Assembly (NCBI RefSeq): GCF_001278035.1
Contig: NZ_CP009452.1
Location: 88,501 to 152,500 of the forward strand
Length of the DNA stretch: 64,000 nucleotides
From: Sphingopyxis sp. 113P3
GTDB taxonomy: Bacteria > Pseudomonadota > Alphaproteobacteria > Sphingomonadales > Sphingomonadaceae
Direction: 5' to 3'
A model generated the notes under the pieces. The model worked only from the letters and a program-made list of their open reading frames with translations, was not told the origin of the DNA and searched no databases. The position numbers were made by a program, and so were the translations under genes. This document shows, piece by piece, positions 45,803 through 55,899 of this stretch. Position 1 is the stretch's first letter, and every line of letters starts with the position of its first letter.

Positions 45803-47131
45803 ATGAAGAAGAGGAAATTCGGTCGGAATAAGGGAGCGGCGTCGTTGCCGCTGATCGCGCTGGCGTTTTCGCTCGCTGCGATCGGGACCGCGCGGGCGCA
45901 GCAAACGGAGGCGCCCGCCCCGGCCCCCGCGCCGGGCAGCCTCAGCGATTTCCGCCTCCGTCCCGCCGACGACGGGCGCCAGTCCGGCGTGCAGGGTCCC
46001 GCCGACAATGGCATCGCGCCGCTTGCACCCGGCGAACGGCGCGGCGTGCCGACCCCTGCGCCGCAGCCCGCCGCACCGCGCGTCGTGCCGACCCAGCCGG
46101 TGCCCACCTCGCCCGCGCCGGCTCCCGCTCCCGCTCCCGCGCAGGTGCGCGAAAGTACCGCGCCTGCGCCAACCCAAAGGGCGCCGGCTAGCGCCTCAGC
46201 CGCTGCAGGCGCCGCATCGCCCGCGCCGACCGAAACGGCGCCGGCTGGCGCAGCGCCCGTATCCGCGACGTTGGATTCGGCGCCCATCGCGGACCGCGAT
46301 CCGACGCCTCCGGCAGCCGACGATATGACGCCGGTTCCAGCAGCAGAAGGCGACGAGGGCAACCCTCCGATCTGGGGTTGGCTGCTCGCGGCGTTCGCCG
46401 CAGCCGCCGCCGGCTTCTGGTACTGGCGGCGCCGTCCCGTGCTCGCGGACGGTGCGCCCGGCGAGCCCGCGGAGCCGCTAAACCCGCCGCCCGCCCCCCG
46501 CGCATCGACCTCCCCCATGCGCCCCGCTCCTCGCCCGCCGCATCCTTCCGGTCCTCCGCAGCCCGCCCCGACCCCTGCTGCTGCGTCGTCGCTCGTTACG
46601 CGCCCTGCCGCCGAGCAGCGCGCCGAGGTCGTGATGACCCTCGACGTGCAGGCGATCCGCCTTACGGAAGAAAATCTCGTCGTCGGCTTCGTGCTTGATC
46701 TTGCGAATCGCGGGCCGGTCGCCGCAACGGGCCTCATGGTCCGCATTGCGCTCAACCAGGGCTCGGCGATGCAGGAAGGCGTGCTGATGCGTTTCTTCGA
46801 CGGCGCGGGGGGCAGCGTGCTGCGCGACGACATCGAATTGGCGCCGGGCGCAGGCGAGGCGCTGACGACCGAGGTGATGCTGCCGCGCGCGAGCGTCGAG
46901 CCGCTGATGGTCGGCGGCAAACCCATGCTGGTTCCCGTCCTCGCGTTCGATGTCACCTATCACTGGGAAGGAGACGCCGATGCCTTCGGGCAGGTCGCCG
47001 GCACCTTCGTTGTCGGCCGCGGGCCGGCGCCGGGGGCGGGCGACAAGCTCGCGCCGCTGCCGCTCGACCGAGCTTCCTATAGTGTCGATCGTCCGGCCGC
47101 GCGCGCCACGGCCATGCGGCGCAAGCTCTAG
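45803..47131 (+). CDS. Pro/Ala-rich membrane protein with signal peptide, unknown
   Basis: Protein of 442 residues. A signal peptide ends at TARAQ (about 32). A Pro/Ala-rich, probably unfolded stretch with APAPAPAP repeats covers 33-190. One membrane helix (WGWLLAAFAAAAAGFWYW, 191-208) is followed by RRR and a second Pro-rich stretch. A beta-rich domain of about 130 residues (AEVVMTLDVQAIRLTEENLV onward) ends the protein. By topology the long linker faces the periplasm and the last domain the cytoplasm. No family recognised with confidence. It ends in a good terminator. Confidence 0.7.
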   Translation: MKKRKFGRNKGAASLPLIALAFSLAAIGTARAQQTEAPAPAPAPGSLSDFRLRPADDGRQSGVQGPADNGIAPLAPGERRGVPTPAPQPAAPRVVPTQPVPTSPAPAPAPAPAQVRESTAPAPTQRAPASASAAAGAASPAPTETAPAGAAPVSATLDSAPIADRDPTPPAADDMTPVPAAEGDEGNPPIWGWLLAAFAAAAAGFWYWRRRPVLADGAPGEPAEPLNPPPAPRASTSPMRPAPRPPHPSGPPQPAPTPAAASSLVTRPAAEQRAEVVMTLDVQAIRLTEENLVVGFVLDLANRGPVAATGLMVRIALNQGSAMQEGVLMRFFDGAGGSVLRDDIELAPGAGEALTTEVMLPRASVEPLMVGGKPMLVPVLAFDVTYHWEGDADAFGQVAGTFVVGRGPAPGAGDKLAPLPLDRASYSVDRPAARATAMRRKL

Positions 47132-47136
47132 CCCTC

Positions 47137-47159
47137 GGGGTCGCTTCGATCCCTTTTTT
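47137..47159 (+). terminator. Rho-independent terminator
   Basis: GGGGTCG / CGATCCC stem (7 bp, one G-T pair) with a CTT loop, followed by six Ts (47154-47159), 5 bp after the stop of the preceding gene. The rest of the gap to 47323 holds no gene or RNA element I can recognise. Confidence 0.85.
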
Positions 47160-47323
47160 GTTGCGGCGCAGCATCGGGTGAGGCAGAGCAGCCATACGCT
47201 TGAAAAAGTGCCGGTGGAGGCATAGGCTGATCATCTTCCCCGGAAAAGAGCAGAGCCGCAGCAGGATGGCCGGCGGAGGGACGGATCAACAAGGTTCCCC
47301 GCAGGTTGTAACAGGAGCATGAC

Positions 47324-48166
47324 ATGGACGCCTTGGTGTCAACGGAATGGCTGGAACGCGAACTGGGGGCATCCGACCTGCGGGTCGTCGATGCGACGAA
47401 ATTCATGCCCGACGCAGGCCGCGACCCGCGCGCCGAATATGAGGCGGGCCACATTCCGGGCGCGGTGTTCATGGACCTCGCCGAGCTTGCTGACACGAAC
47501 AGCGCCATCGACAATATGGCGCCCCCGCCCGAAAAATTCGCAAGCCGTATGCAGTCGCTCGGGCTCGGCGATGGCAGCCGAATCGTGATCTATGACGACA
47601 GCCCGCTCAAGAGCGCGGCGCGTGCCTGGTGGCTTCTCAAATTGTTCGGCGCGCACGACGTCGCGTTGCTCGATGGAGGCCTCGCCAAGTGGAAGGCCGA
47701 GGGGCGTCCGCTCGAAATGGGCAAGCAGACGCTGCGCCACCGCCACTTCACCGTGTGGCGTGACGCCAAGGCGGTGCGCACGAAGGAGCAGATGCTCGAA
47801 AACCTGGCGAACACCGCCGAGCAAGTCGTCGACGCACGCCCAGCGGCGCGCTTCACGGGCGAAGAGCGCGACCCGCGCCCCGGTGTCGCCCCCGGCCATA
47901 TTCCGGGCTCGCTCAGCCTGCCGCACAGCACGCTCTTCCACGCCGATGGCACCTGGAAGCAGGGTGACGAACTGAAGGCGGCCTTCGACGCCGCCGGGGT
48001 CGATCTCGACAAACCCCTCGTCACCACCTGCGGCACGGGCATGACCGCGACCGTGGTAGCGTTCGGCGCGCACCTGCTCGGCAAGGATGATGTGGCGGTC
48101 TACGACGGCAGTTGGACCGAATGGGGCGCCGACCCCGCGACTCCCAAGGCGACAGGTACAGCCTGA
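47324..48166 (+). CDS. sseA: Sulfurtransferase, 3-mercaptopyruvate/thiosulfate type
   Basis: Two-rhodanese-domain enzyme of 280 residues that transfers sulfur from 3-mercaptopyruvate or thiosulfate to a thiol acceptor. The N-terminal inactive domain is about 5-130, and the C-terminal catalytic domain holds Cys236 in TTCGTGMTA. A CGSGVTA-type loop is typical of mercaptopyruvate enzymes; here it reads CGTGMTA. AGGAG lies upstream of the ATG. Followed by its own terminator. Confidence 0.9.
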   Translation: MDALVSTEWLERELGASDLRVVDATKFMPDAGRDPRAEYEAGHIPGAVFMDLAELADTNSAIDNMAPPPEKFASRMQSLGLGDGSRIVIYDDSPLKSAARAWWLLKLFGAHDVALLDGGLAKWKAEGRPLEMGKQTLRHRHFTVWRDAKAVRTKEQMLENLANTAEQVVDARPAARFTGEERDPRPGVAPGHIPGSLSLPHSTLFHADGTWKQGDELKAAFDAAGVDLDKPLVTTCGTGMTATVVAFGAHLLGKDDVAVYDGSWTEWGADPATPKATGTA

Positions 48167-48178
48167 GGTGCGGGGTGC

Positions 48179-48207
48179 CGGCGCCCTTGTCCGGGCGCTG
48201 CTTTTTT
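48179..48207 (+). terminator. Rho-independent terminator of sseA
   Basis: GCGCCC (48181-48186) / GGGCGC (48193-48198) with a 6-nt loop, extended by a G-T and a C-G pair, then a run of six Ts at 48202-48207. Confidence 0.85.
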
Positions 48208-48332
48208 CCGTCTTGCCGCACTCGGCCCTGCTGGACTAATCGTCGCGCACCGGGGCAAGGCAACCTCCCGGTCAGGCGTTCGCCCAAGCGTTGCTTTTTC
48301 GCCCGGCTCTGCCGGATGGAGAAGCATGACAT

Positions 48333-49661
48333 ATGGCCGCCCTTCCTGACGACGCCCCTGAAAATGCCCTCGTCCAGCCAAACTTTGCCGAAGCGCTGCG
48401 CGTCTATGTCCGCATCGGCTGGCTGAGCTTCGGCGGTCCCGCCGGGCAGATCGCGTTGATGCACCGCGAGTTCGTCGAGGAGCGGCGATGGGTCGACGAA
48501 TCGACCTTCCTGCACGCGCTAAACTTCTGTCACTTGCTGCCCGGCCCTGAAGCGCAGCAACTTGCAACATGGATCGGCTGGCGACAGCACGGACTTCGCG
48601 GCGGCCTCGCGGCGGGGCTCCTCTTCGTCCTTCCCGGCGCACTTGTCATGTTCGGCCTGTCGCTGCTTTATGTTGCGGCGGCGGGGCTCGACTGGTTCGT
48701 GGCGCTGTTCCTTGGCATCAAGGCTGCGGTGCTCGCTATCGTCGTAGAGGCGCTGATCCGAATCGCCCGGCGCGCGCTCAAGACGATCTTTCTTCGCGCC
48801 GTTGCGCTCGCGGCGTTCCTCGCGCTCGCGGCTGCGGGCTTGCCCTTCCCCATCGTGGTCCTTTCGGCGCTGCTGCTCGGCTGGATGGCGGCACGATGGC
48901 GTCCTGGCTGGTTGAACATTGGGGCGGGCGGTAAGACGACCCTGCCGCCGGCCGGGTCGGCATGGCGGCAAAGCCTCTCGGCGGTGATGCTTTGGGGCGC
49001 GCTCTGGGCGACCCCAATGCTGCTGATCCTCGGTACGCTCGGACGCGGGCATATTCTGTGGGATATCGGCGTCTTCTTCTCTCAGCTCGCGGTGGTGAGT
49101 TTTGGCGGCGCTTACGCGGTCCTTGCCTATATGGCGCAGGAGGCGGTAAGCGGCTTCGGCTGGCTGCAGCCAGGCGAGATGGCCGATGGCCTGGGGCTCG
49201 CCGAAACGACGCCGGGGCCGCTCATTCTGGTGACGCAGTTCGTCGGATTTCTTGCCGCATGGCGCGACGCTGCGCCCTTCACGCCCCTCGTCGCAGCATT
49301 GCTGGGCAGCGCGCTGACTTTATGGGTCACCTTCGCGCCCTGTTTCTTGTGGATATTCTCCTTTGCACCCTGGATTGACCGGCTCGAGCGCGCGGCGGGC
49401 CTCAAGGGCGCGCTGGCGGCGGTCACCGCGGCGGTGGTTGGCGTGATTGCCAATCTTTCCTTGTGGTTCGCGCTACATGTGCTGTTCCGCCAGCTGGAGC
49501 GGACGGCATGGGGTGTCGACTTGCCGGTACTCGAAAGCATCGACCCTGCGGCCCTGCTGCTCGCAATACTCGCCTTCATCCTGCTGTTTCGCGTCCGGCT
49601 CGGGATCATCCCGCTGCTGGCGATTTGTTCTGCGGGCGGCGTGCTACTGGATTTTGGCTAG
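48333..49661 (+). CDS. chrA: ChrA family chromate transporter
   Basis: Inner-membrane protein of 442 residues with two homologous halves of about six helices each. The first half has LSFGGPAGQIALMHREFVEE, then CHLLPGPEAQQLATWIGW, the CHR signature; the second half repeats it as VSFGGAYAVLAYMAQEAV and LGLAETTPGPLILVTQFVGF. Expected to export chromate; the real substrate could be another oxyanion. It is followed 21 bp later by metC. Confidence 0.92.
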   Translation: MAALPDDAPENALVQPNFAEALRVYVRIGWLSFGGPAGQIALMHREFVEERRWVDESTFLHALNFCHLLPGPEAQQLATWIGWRQHGLRGGLAAGLLFVLPGALVMFGLSLLYVAAAGLDWFVALFLGIKAAVLAIVVEALIRIARRALKTIFLRAVALAAFLALAAAGLPFPIVVLSALLLGWMAARWRPGWLNIGAGGKTTLPPAGSAWRQSLSAVMLWGALWATPMLLILGTLGRGHILWDIGVFFSQLAVVSFGGAYAVLAYMAQEAVSGFGWLQPGEMADGLGLAETTPGPLILVTQFVGFLAAWRDAAPFTPLVAALLGSALTLWVTFAPCFLWIFSFAPWIDRLERAAGLKGALAAVTAAVVGVIANLSLWFALHVLFRQLERTAWGVDLPVLESIDPAALLLAILAFILLFRVRLGIIPLLAICSAGGVLLDFG

Positions 49662-49682
49662 GGCTCCGCTAACAAGGCGGGC

Positions 49683-50888
49683 ATGAGCACGAGCGACGAT
49701 CAAGGCCTCCGCCCCGCGACGAAACTGGTGCAGGGTGGGCGGCGGCCCGAGTGGACGGGCGATCCCCGGCTCGGGGGCGCAGTCGTCAATCCTCCGATAT
49801 GGCGTGCCTCGACCGTTCTTTATGATTCGATCGCGGATCTGAAGGCGCGCGGGCATGCGACCCACGACCGGCTCTATTACGGTCGGCGGGGCACGCCGAC
49901 CGTGTGGGCGCTCGCCGACGCGCTGACCGAAATGGAGCCGGGTGCGGAGGGGACTTTGCTCTATCCCTCCGGAGTCGCGGCGATATCGGCAGGATTGCTC
50001 GCGCTGCTCGCGCCGGGCGATCATCTGCTGATGGTCGACAGCGCCTATGAGCCGACGCGGCTGTTCTGCAACGGGATGCTGAAACGCTATGGCGTAACCA
50101 CCACTTACTACGACCCGCTTGTCGGTGGCGGGATCGCCGAACTGATCCGACCCGAGACGAAACTCATCTTCCTTGAATCGCCGGGTAGCCTAACCTTCGA
50201 GGTGCAGGATATTCCGGCGATCACCGCAATCGCGCGCGAGCGCGGCGTGCTCACGATGCTCGACAATACCTGGGCGACGCCGCTGCTCTTTCCCGCGCTC
50301 GCGCACGGGGTCGACGTGACGATGATGAGCCTCACCAAATATGTCGGGGGCCATTCGGACGCGATGATGGGATCGCTCACCGCGACTCGGGCGGTCTGGC
50401 CCCGGCTGCGGCAGGCGGCCTATCAGCTGGGACAGGCGGTATCGCCCGACGATTGCGCGCTGATGCTGCGTGGTTTGCGCACGCTCGACGTTCGGATGCG
50501 GCGGCACGGGGAGAATGGCCTCGCGATCGCACGCTGGCTCGCTGCCCGGCCCGAGGTTGGGCGCGTTCTCCATCCCGCGCTGCCGGAGGATGCCGGACAT
50601 GCGACCTGGTCCCGCGATTTCTCGGGCGCGAGCGGGCTGTTCGGCTTCACGCTGAAGGGCGCGGACGACGCCGCGCGCGCGCGTTTCATCGATGCGCTCG
50701 CGCATTTCGGCATCGGCTTTAGTTGGGGCGGCTACGAAAGCCTCGTCGTGCCCAGCGATCCGGGGACGATCCGCACGGCGACGACATGGACCGATTCCGA
50801 TGCGCTTGTTCGCCTGTCGATCGGGCTTGAGGATCCTGCCGACCTGATCGCCGATATCGAGCGCGGCTTCGGGGCGATGGCCGGATGA
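49683..50888 (+). CDS. metC: Cystathionine beta-lyase
   Basis: PLP enzyme of the Cys/Met metabolism family, 401 residues, probably splitting cystathionine to homocysteine, pyruvate and ammonia. YYGRRGTPT (65-73) binds the PLP phosphate of the neighbouring subunit, and K219 in SLTKYVGGHSD forms the Schiff base. WGGYESLVVP near the C-terminus is the beta-lyase type. Its stop overlaps the mscS start by four bases. Confidence 0.92.
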   Translation: MSTSDDQGLRPATKLVQGGRRPEWTGDPRLGGAVVNPPIWRASTVLYDSIADLKARGHATHDRLYYGRRGTPTVWALADALTEMEPGAEGTLLYPSGVAAISAGLLALLAPGDHLLMVDSAYEPTRLFCNGMLKRYGVTTTYYDPLVGGGIAELIRPETKLIFLESPGSLTFEVQDIPAITAIARERGVLTMLDNTWATPLLFPALAHGVDVTMMSLTKYVGGHSDAMMGSLTATRAVWPRLRQAAYQLGQAVSPDDCALMLRGLRTLDVRMRRHGENGLAIARWLAARPEVGRVLHPALPEDAGHATWSRDFSGASGLFGFTLKGADDAARARFIDALAHFGIGFSWGGYESLVVPSDPGTIRTATTWTDSDALVRLSIGLEDPADLIADIERGFGAMAG

Positions 50889-51814
50889 GCGTCGAGAGCG
50901 GGCTGCGCAGCGGCGCCGCCGAGGTGATCGGCACCATGAAGGCGCTCGGTCTCGATGTGGGCGATTATCGACTGTCGCTTTATTCGCTGTTTGCGACATT
51001 GGTAGTCGCGGTGCTGCTCTATGCCGGCGTCCGGTTGGTGCTGCGAGCGATCAAATGGCTGCTCCGCCGCAATAAGCAGATCGACGATACGCAGCGAATC
51101 CTCACCGAAAAGTTGATCGCTATCGCGCTTTTCATTTTCGCGATCCTGTTCGGCGTCGACCTGCTGGGCATCGACCTCACCGCCCTCGCCGTCTTTTCGG
51201 GCGCTGCGGGCCTCGCCATCGGTTTCGGACTCCAGAAGACCGTTGGCAATCTGATCGCGGGGATCATCCTTCTGATGGACCGGTCGATCAAGCCTGGCGA
51301 CGTGATCGTGGTCGGTGATGCTGCCTCGATGGGGGTGGCGACGCTCGGAGGCGTGCCGAATGTCGGGCGCGTCGCGAAGATCGGGGTGCGCGCGGTCAGC
51401 GTCGTCACCCGCGATGGCAAGAAGCATCTGATACCGAACGAACTGCTGATGACGCAGGCAGTCGAGAACTGGAGCTATTCGAGCCGCGAGGTTCGCGTCC
51501 GGATGCGCGTTCCCGTGGCCTATGACAGCGATATCAAGCGGGCGCAGCATATCATGCTCGACATTGCAAAGGCGAATCCGCGCATTCTCGATTATCCCGA
51601 GCCGGCGGTGTGGATCACGGCTTTCAGTGAACGCGCGGTCGAGCATGAACTGCGCTACTGGATTGCCGATCCCGAATCGGGGCTCGGCAACATCCAGGGC
51701 GAGGTGTTTCTGGGGATATGGGATGCATTCCAAGCCGCCGGGATCCGCGTGCCCTATCCGCGGCAGGATGTGCGGCTCCTAGATGCCGGAGGCGATACGA
51801 AGGAAGAGCGATAG
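50885..51814 (+). CDS. mscS: MscS-type mechanosensitive ion channel
   Basis: Small-conductance mechanosensitive channel of 309 residues: three N-terminal helices, the pore-lining third one with FSGAAGLAIGFGLQKTVGNL, then the beta domain (MDRSIKPGDVIVVGD, RDGKKHLIPNELLMT) and an alpha/beta end. The ATG lies in ATGA, overlapping the metC stop. Releases solutes in osmotic downshock. Confidence 0.92.
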   Translation: MSVESGLRSGAAEVIGTMKALGLDVGDYRLSLYSLFATLVVAVLLYAGVRLVLRAIKWLLRRNKQIDDTQRILTEKLIAIALFIFAILFGVDLLGIDLTALAVFSGAAGLAIGFGLQKTVGNLIAGIILLMDRSIKPGDVIVVGDAASMGVATLGGVPNVGRVAKIGVRAVSVVTRDGKKHLIPNELLMTQAVENWSYSSREVRVRMRVPVAYDSDIKRAQHIMLDIAKANPRILDYPEPAVWITAFSERAVEHELRYWIADPESGLGNIQGEVFLGIWDAFQAAGIRVPYPRQDVRLLDAGGDTKEER

Positions 51815-51862
51815 GCGTCAGCCGGGTGAAAAAGGGCCCTTGCTCGTTCCCCGTAGACGACA

Positions 51863-51888
51863 GCCGTCCCGGCTTTCGCCGAGACGGC
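51863..51888. terminator. Shared hairpin between convergent mscS and ppa
   Basis: GCCGTC-C-CGGC / GCCG-A-GACGGC stem (ten pairs with one C-A mismatch) with a TTTC loop, between two converging genes. GTTTGT follows on the plus side. Probably a bidirectional terminator. Confidence 0.6.
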
Positions 51889-51895
51889 GTTTGTC

Positions 51896-52432
51896 TCAGA
51901 TCCCCTTCGCCTTCGCGCGCTCGACCCCTTCGAGGATGATCTTCTTTGCCTCGTCGACATCGCCCCAACCGCCAAGCTTCACCCACTTGCCGGGCTCAAG
52001 GTCCTTGTAGTGGGCGAAGAAGTGCTCGATCTGCTGCAGCACGATCTCGGGCATGTCCTTGTAGGTCTTGACCTTGTCGTAATAGGGGAAAGTCGCGCTG
52101 ACCGGGACGCACAGCAGTTTTTCATCGCCGCCGGCATTATCCTCCATCCGAAGCACGCCGATCGGGCGGCATTTGACCACCGCGCCCGCGACCAGCGAAG
52201 AGCGTGCGACGACCAGCGCATCGAGCGGGTCGCCGTCATCGCCCAATGTGTGCGGGATGAAGCCGTAGTTGGCGGGATAGCGCATCGGCGTGTGGAGAAA
52301 ACGGTCGACGAAGAGGGCACCTGACGCCTTGTCGAATTCATATTTCACCGGCTCGCCGCCGATCGGCACTTCGATCAGCACGTTGAGGCTGTCGGGCGGG
52401 CTGTCGCCGGCCGGGATCAGGTCGATGCGCAT
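51896..52432 (-). CDS. ppa: Inorganic pyrophosphatase, family I
   Basis: Hydrolyses pyrophosphate, pulling biosynthetic reactions forward. It has 178 residues, the normal prokaryotic length. [10 protein letters not shown] is the family I signature with the metal-binding aspartates. [17 protein letters not shown] and [14 protein letters not shown] are also typical. A GGAGATG-type ribosome region is lost in the 5' gap; the start ATG at 52432 fits all homologues I know. Confidence 0.95.
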   Translation of the reverse strand: MRIDLIPAGDSPPDSLNVLIEVPIGGEPVKYEFDKASGALFVDRFLHTPMRYPANYGFIPHTLGDDGDPLDALVVARSSLVAGAVVKCRPIGVLRMEDNAGGDEKLLCVPVSATFPYYDKVKTYKDMPEIVLQQIEHFFAHYKDLEPGKWVKLGGWGDVDEAKKIILEGVERAKAKGI

Positions 52433-52613
52433 GGGAGATGTCCTTTAGTATGTTTTGAATCGCGCGCGCCTTTAGCGCCGGATGGCGCAAAAAGTCGAGG
52501 GGATCGTGCAAACGCGCCTTGTCTTCGCGAAGCGGGAGCAGGCGTCGCCCCCCTTCTCGTGGCGGTACGATTGTCTGGCGGGTCCGGCCCTGCTGCAGCG
52601 AGGCTGACGGCGG

Positions 52614-54551
52614 TTAAAGCGAGCGTTTCGCCGCAAACAGGCGGTCGAACCAGTCGGGGCCCGTGCCTGTCCGTTCGAGCCAGGGCCAGCGTAGTCCGCC
52701 ATGATACTCGATCGCGACGTCACGGTAGCGCCCGCCGCGCTCGACGAGAAGGCGCACCGGCGTCTTCCCGTCGGTCGCGGCCTTGATCGCGGCCTCCAGC
52801 CGGTCCCTGCTGTAGGCAAATCCGTCGACCGCGACGATCTTCGTCCCATTGACGATATCGGCGCGGAAGGCGGGGCCGTCCCAGAGAATGGCGCCCGCAA
52901 TTCCGTCCTTGTCGATGGTCAGTCCAAGCGAATGGGTAAGGTCATAGGACTTCGACATCGCCATTCGTGCCTTGTCATAGATGTTGGGAGTGTCGCGCCA
53001 GACGAGCCTGTAGCCCGCACGCTCGATCCCGCCCACAGGGGCGGGCTGGGCAGGCGTCTGCAGCCGCTGATGGAGGAAGGTCGCCCAGTCGTAGGGATGG
53101 ACCGCATTCAACGCCTGGATGACATCGCCGAAGTCATAGGTCACCTCGCCCCAGTCGCCCTCGCGCCCGCCGAAAAAGCTCTTCGCGAAATCGTCGAGGC
53201 TCTTCTTGTTATTTGTCGCGGTGCGGATCAGCATGTCGGCGTCAAGCCAGACCAGCGAGCCTTCATTGTAATAATCCTCACCTCTCGACCAGCTCGCGAA
53301 AGGTTTGGGTTTGCGCGCGGCGATCACCGGGTCGAGCGTCGTATCCTCGACCGAGCGCCAGCTTCGTCCCGGCATTGCGGCATAATTGGCGGCGGTGGTC
53401 GCCCATTGCGCAAGCGCCATGTCCTTGGACTGCATTCCCGACCGCGCCGCGAGGACGATGTCCCAAAAGCTCGTCTGCCCTTCATAGACCCACAGGAGAT
53501 TGCCCTGCATCGGCGTGCGATAGTCGGGGGTCCAGAGCTTTGCCGGGCGGCGGTATTTGCCATTCCAGCTGTGGGTGAATTCGTGCGGCAGCAGCCCGCG
53601 CAGCACTTCGCCATCGCCCCATTTGGTAAAATAGTCGGGGTTGCTGCTATTTTCGCTGCTGCGATGATGCTCAAGCCCGATGCCGCCGAGTTCGTCGGTG
53701 AGCGCGAGCAGAAACTCATAGCGGTCGAAATGCCGGATTCCGAAGAGGGCGAGTGCCTCCCCGACGAGCGCCGCGTGGGTTGCGATCTGGTCAGGCCTTG
53801 CCTCGAGATATTGCGCCTCATCGGCAACGACGTTCAGCGTGACATTGTGTCCAAGGTCCCATTTGCGGAAATAGCGCCCCGCGAACATCGGGCTGTCGAT
53901 CAAGGTTTCGTAGGTGGTGGGCGCGTAACTGTAGCGATTGCCGCTGACCTTTAACCCGTCGAGTGCAGCGGCGCCTGTCCACCCCTCAGGCAGCGTCACG
54001 TCGAGCTGCACCGGTATGTTGCGGGTGAAGTAGCCGGCGGGATAGAGGCTGACCTGTTCCCATTGCAGGTTCATGATCGCCGGGGTGACGACGACGCGGC
54101 CCTCGCTGGTCCGGGTCGGCGACAGGAAGTCGAAGGCGACGTCGATGCTCTTTACCCCCTCGGGAACGTCGATGTCGAAGGCGTAGACATCGGTAGGCTG
54201 GCGCGTCCAGGTGAGCGCCTTGCCGCCAGCACTGGGGCGAAAGCCTGCAAGCTCAGCGATCGCACCGCGCGGCGCATGCTTGCCGGGCAGCCATTTGGGG
54301 TAAAGAAGGGTGAGCTTGCCACTCTTTGCGACGGGAATTGTCTGGCGGACGCGAAAGATTCCGCGGGCCACGTCGGTTGCATCGACCTTGAGCCCGATCG
54401 TGCCGGGATAAGGCTTGTCGGCGGGCAGCGGAACGATGTGCGACGGAACAGCCGGTTGCGGCTGGCTGTTGACCTGCTGCGCGTGGGTGGCGGAAACGAG
54501 GGCGAGGGGAGCGGCCAACAGGGTCGCCGCGACGAACGGTGCCTTTTTCAT
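52614..54551 (-). CDS. Exported M61 family metallopeptidase with PDZ domain
   Basis: Glycyl-aminopeptidase-like zinc peptidase of 645 residues. I chose the ATG at 54551, which gives a signal peptide ending THAQ; the frame is open 66 codons further but that part overlaps hisS on the other strand. The zinc site is HEFTH (323-327) in [21 protein letters not shown] domain near the C-terminus ([20 protein letters not shown]) follows. The role is periplasmic peptide degradation. It is divergent from hisS with 94 bp between. Confidence 0.9.
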   Translation of the reverse strand: MKKAPFVAATLLAAPLALVSATHAQQVNSQPQPAVPSHIVPLPADKPYPGTIGLKVDATDVARGIFRVRQTIPVAKSGKLTLLYPKWLPGKHAPRGAIAELAGFRPSAGGKALTWTRQPTDVYAFDIDVPEGVKSIDVAFDFLSPTRTSEGRVVVTPAIMNLQWEQVSLYPAGYFTRNIPVQLDVTLPEGWTGAAALDGLKVSGNRYSYAPTTYETLIDSPMFAGRYFRKWDLGHNVTLNVVADEAQYLEARPDQIATHAALVGEALALFGIRHFDRYEFLLALTDELGGIGLEHHRSSENSSNPDYFTKWGDGEVLRGLLPHEFTHSWNGKYRRPAKLWTPDYRTPMQGNLLWVYEGQTSFWDIVLAARSGMQSKDMALAQWATTAANYAAMPGRSWRSVEDTTLDPVIAARKPKPFASWSRGEDYYNEGSLVWLDADMLIRTATNNKKSLDDFAKSFFGGREGDWGEVTYDFGDVIQALNAVHPYDWATFLHQRLQTPAQPAPVGGIERAGYRLVWRDTPNIYDKARMAMSKSYDLTHSLGLTIDKDGIAGAILWDGPAFRADIVNGTKIVAVDGFAYSRDRLEAAIKAATDGKTPVRLLVERGGRYRDVAIEYHGGLRWPWLERTGTGPDWFDRLFAAKRSL

Positions 54552-54645
54552 GGCGGGTTTACTGCCGGGAAAAGACCCGAAGGTCCAGCATGGGCTCTGC
54601 GAGGGCCCTTTGCGTTTCGACGAAAAGCCAGTAGACGCCGCCGCC

Positions 54646-55899
54646 ATGAGCAAGGATAGAAGCGCGAAAATCCCGACGCCGCAACCGGTGCGCGGCACCC
54701 AGGACATGCTCGGCGATTCCGCCGACCGCTTTGCGCATGTCGTCAGCACCTTCGAGCGGGTGCGGCGCCTTTATGGCTTCAAGCGCGTCGAAGTGCCGGT
54801 GATCGAACCAACTGCGGTGTTCGCGCGCAGCCTCGGCGAGACGACCGACGTCGTATCGAAGGAAATGTACAGTTTCGAGGACCGCGGCGGCGAATCGATC
54901 ACGCTGCGCCCCGAATTCACCGCAGGGATCGCGCGCGCCTTCATCACCAATGGCTGGCAGCAGTTCGCGCCCCTCAAGGTCGCGACGCACGGGCCCTTGT
55001 TTCGCTACGAGCGGCCGCAAAAGGGCCGCTATCGTCAGTTCCACCAGCTCGACGCCGAAGTTATCGGAAGCGACAGTCCGCTCGCCGATGCCGAATTGCT
55101 CGTTTTCGCCGACCAGCTTCTGAAGGATCTGGGAATCGCCGATGGCGTGACCCTGACGCTCAACACGCTCGGCGACGGGGACAGCCGCGAGGCATGGCGT
55201 GCAGCGCTGGTCGAACATTTTGAAGGGCATCGCAGCGACCTCTCCGAGGACAGTCTTGCGCGGCTAGAAAAGAACCCTCTGCGCATCCTCGACAGCAAGG
55301 ACCCGCGCGACCGGCCGATCGCCGACAGTGCGCCCGACATCGACACATTCCTCACCAGCGAAGCGCAGGACTTCTTCGGCGCAGTGACGTCCGCTCTCGA
55401 CGCTGCGGGGGTTGCCTGGGTGCGCAATGCGCGGCTCGTGCGCGGGCTCGACTATTATCGCCACACCGCCTTTGAATTTGTTACCGATCGTCTGGGCGCG
55501 CAGGGGACCGTGATTGGCGGGGGGCGCTATGACGGGCTGATCGAGATGCTGGGCGGCTCCGCGACGGCGGCGGTCGGATGGGCCGGCGGGATCGAGCGGC
55601 TGGCGATGCTGCTCGATGCGGGTGCTGTCGACAGCCGGCTCGATGCGGTGATAGCGGTCGAAGACGACGCCCTGTTCGACCTTGCAATGCGCGGGCTCCG
55701 GCTGCTGCGCGAGAATCAACTGGCCGCCGACATCGTGGCGACGGGTTCCCCGCGCAAGCGCTTTGACAAGGCTGCGAAGATGGGCGCTCGCGCGTTGCTG
55801 TCTGTCAGTTTGCGCAACGGCGCTCCCCACACCAATGCCAAGACGGACGGCGGCGACGTGGCGGCACGGGCTGAAGCGCTGTTCCGTTCGATCGGCTGA
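54646..55899 (+). CDS. hisS: Histidyl-tRNA synthetase
   Basis: Charges tRNA-His. It has 417 residues from the ATG at 54646; the longer frame from 54415 overlaps the divergent peptidase gene. Class II motif 2 is in [17 protein letters not shown], the histidine-specific [15 protein letters not shown] (His A/motif 3 region) is present, and [14 protein letters not shown] follows. A C-terminal anticodon-binding domain covers about 325-415. Its stop overlaps the prfA start (TGATG), the first of two tight junctions in a translation operon. Confidence 0.95.
   Translation: MSKDRSAKIPTPQPVRGTQDMLGDSADRFAHVVSTFERVRRLYGFKRVEVPVIEPTAVFARSLGETTDVVSKEMYSFEDRGGESITLRPEFTAGIARAFITNGWQQFAPLKVATHGPLFRYERPQKGRYRQFHQLDAEVIGSDSPLADAELLVFADQLLKDLGIADGVTLTLNTLGDGDSREAWRAALVEHFEGHRSDLSEDSLARLEKNPLRILDSKDPRDRPIADSAPDIDTFLTSEAQDFFGAVTSALDAAGVAWVRNARLVRGLDYYRHTAFEFVTDRLGAQGTVIGGGRYDGLIEMLGGSATAAVGWAGGIERLAMLLDAGAVDSRLDAVIAVEDDALFDLAMRGLRLLRENQLAADIVATGSPRKRFDKAAKMGARALLSVSLRNGAPHTNAKTDGGDVAARAEALFRSIG

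Noticed and set aside
45760..46956. Open minus-strand frame of 398 codons opposite the Pro/Ala-rich protein
   Set aside because: Low-complexity Gly/Ala/Ser product, simply the complement of the Pro/Ala repeats.
47160..47323. Possible riboswitch upstream of the sulfurtransferase
   Set aside because: I looked for SAM-II, cobalamin and similar patterns and could not fit any; only the upstream terminator is supported.
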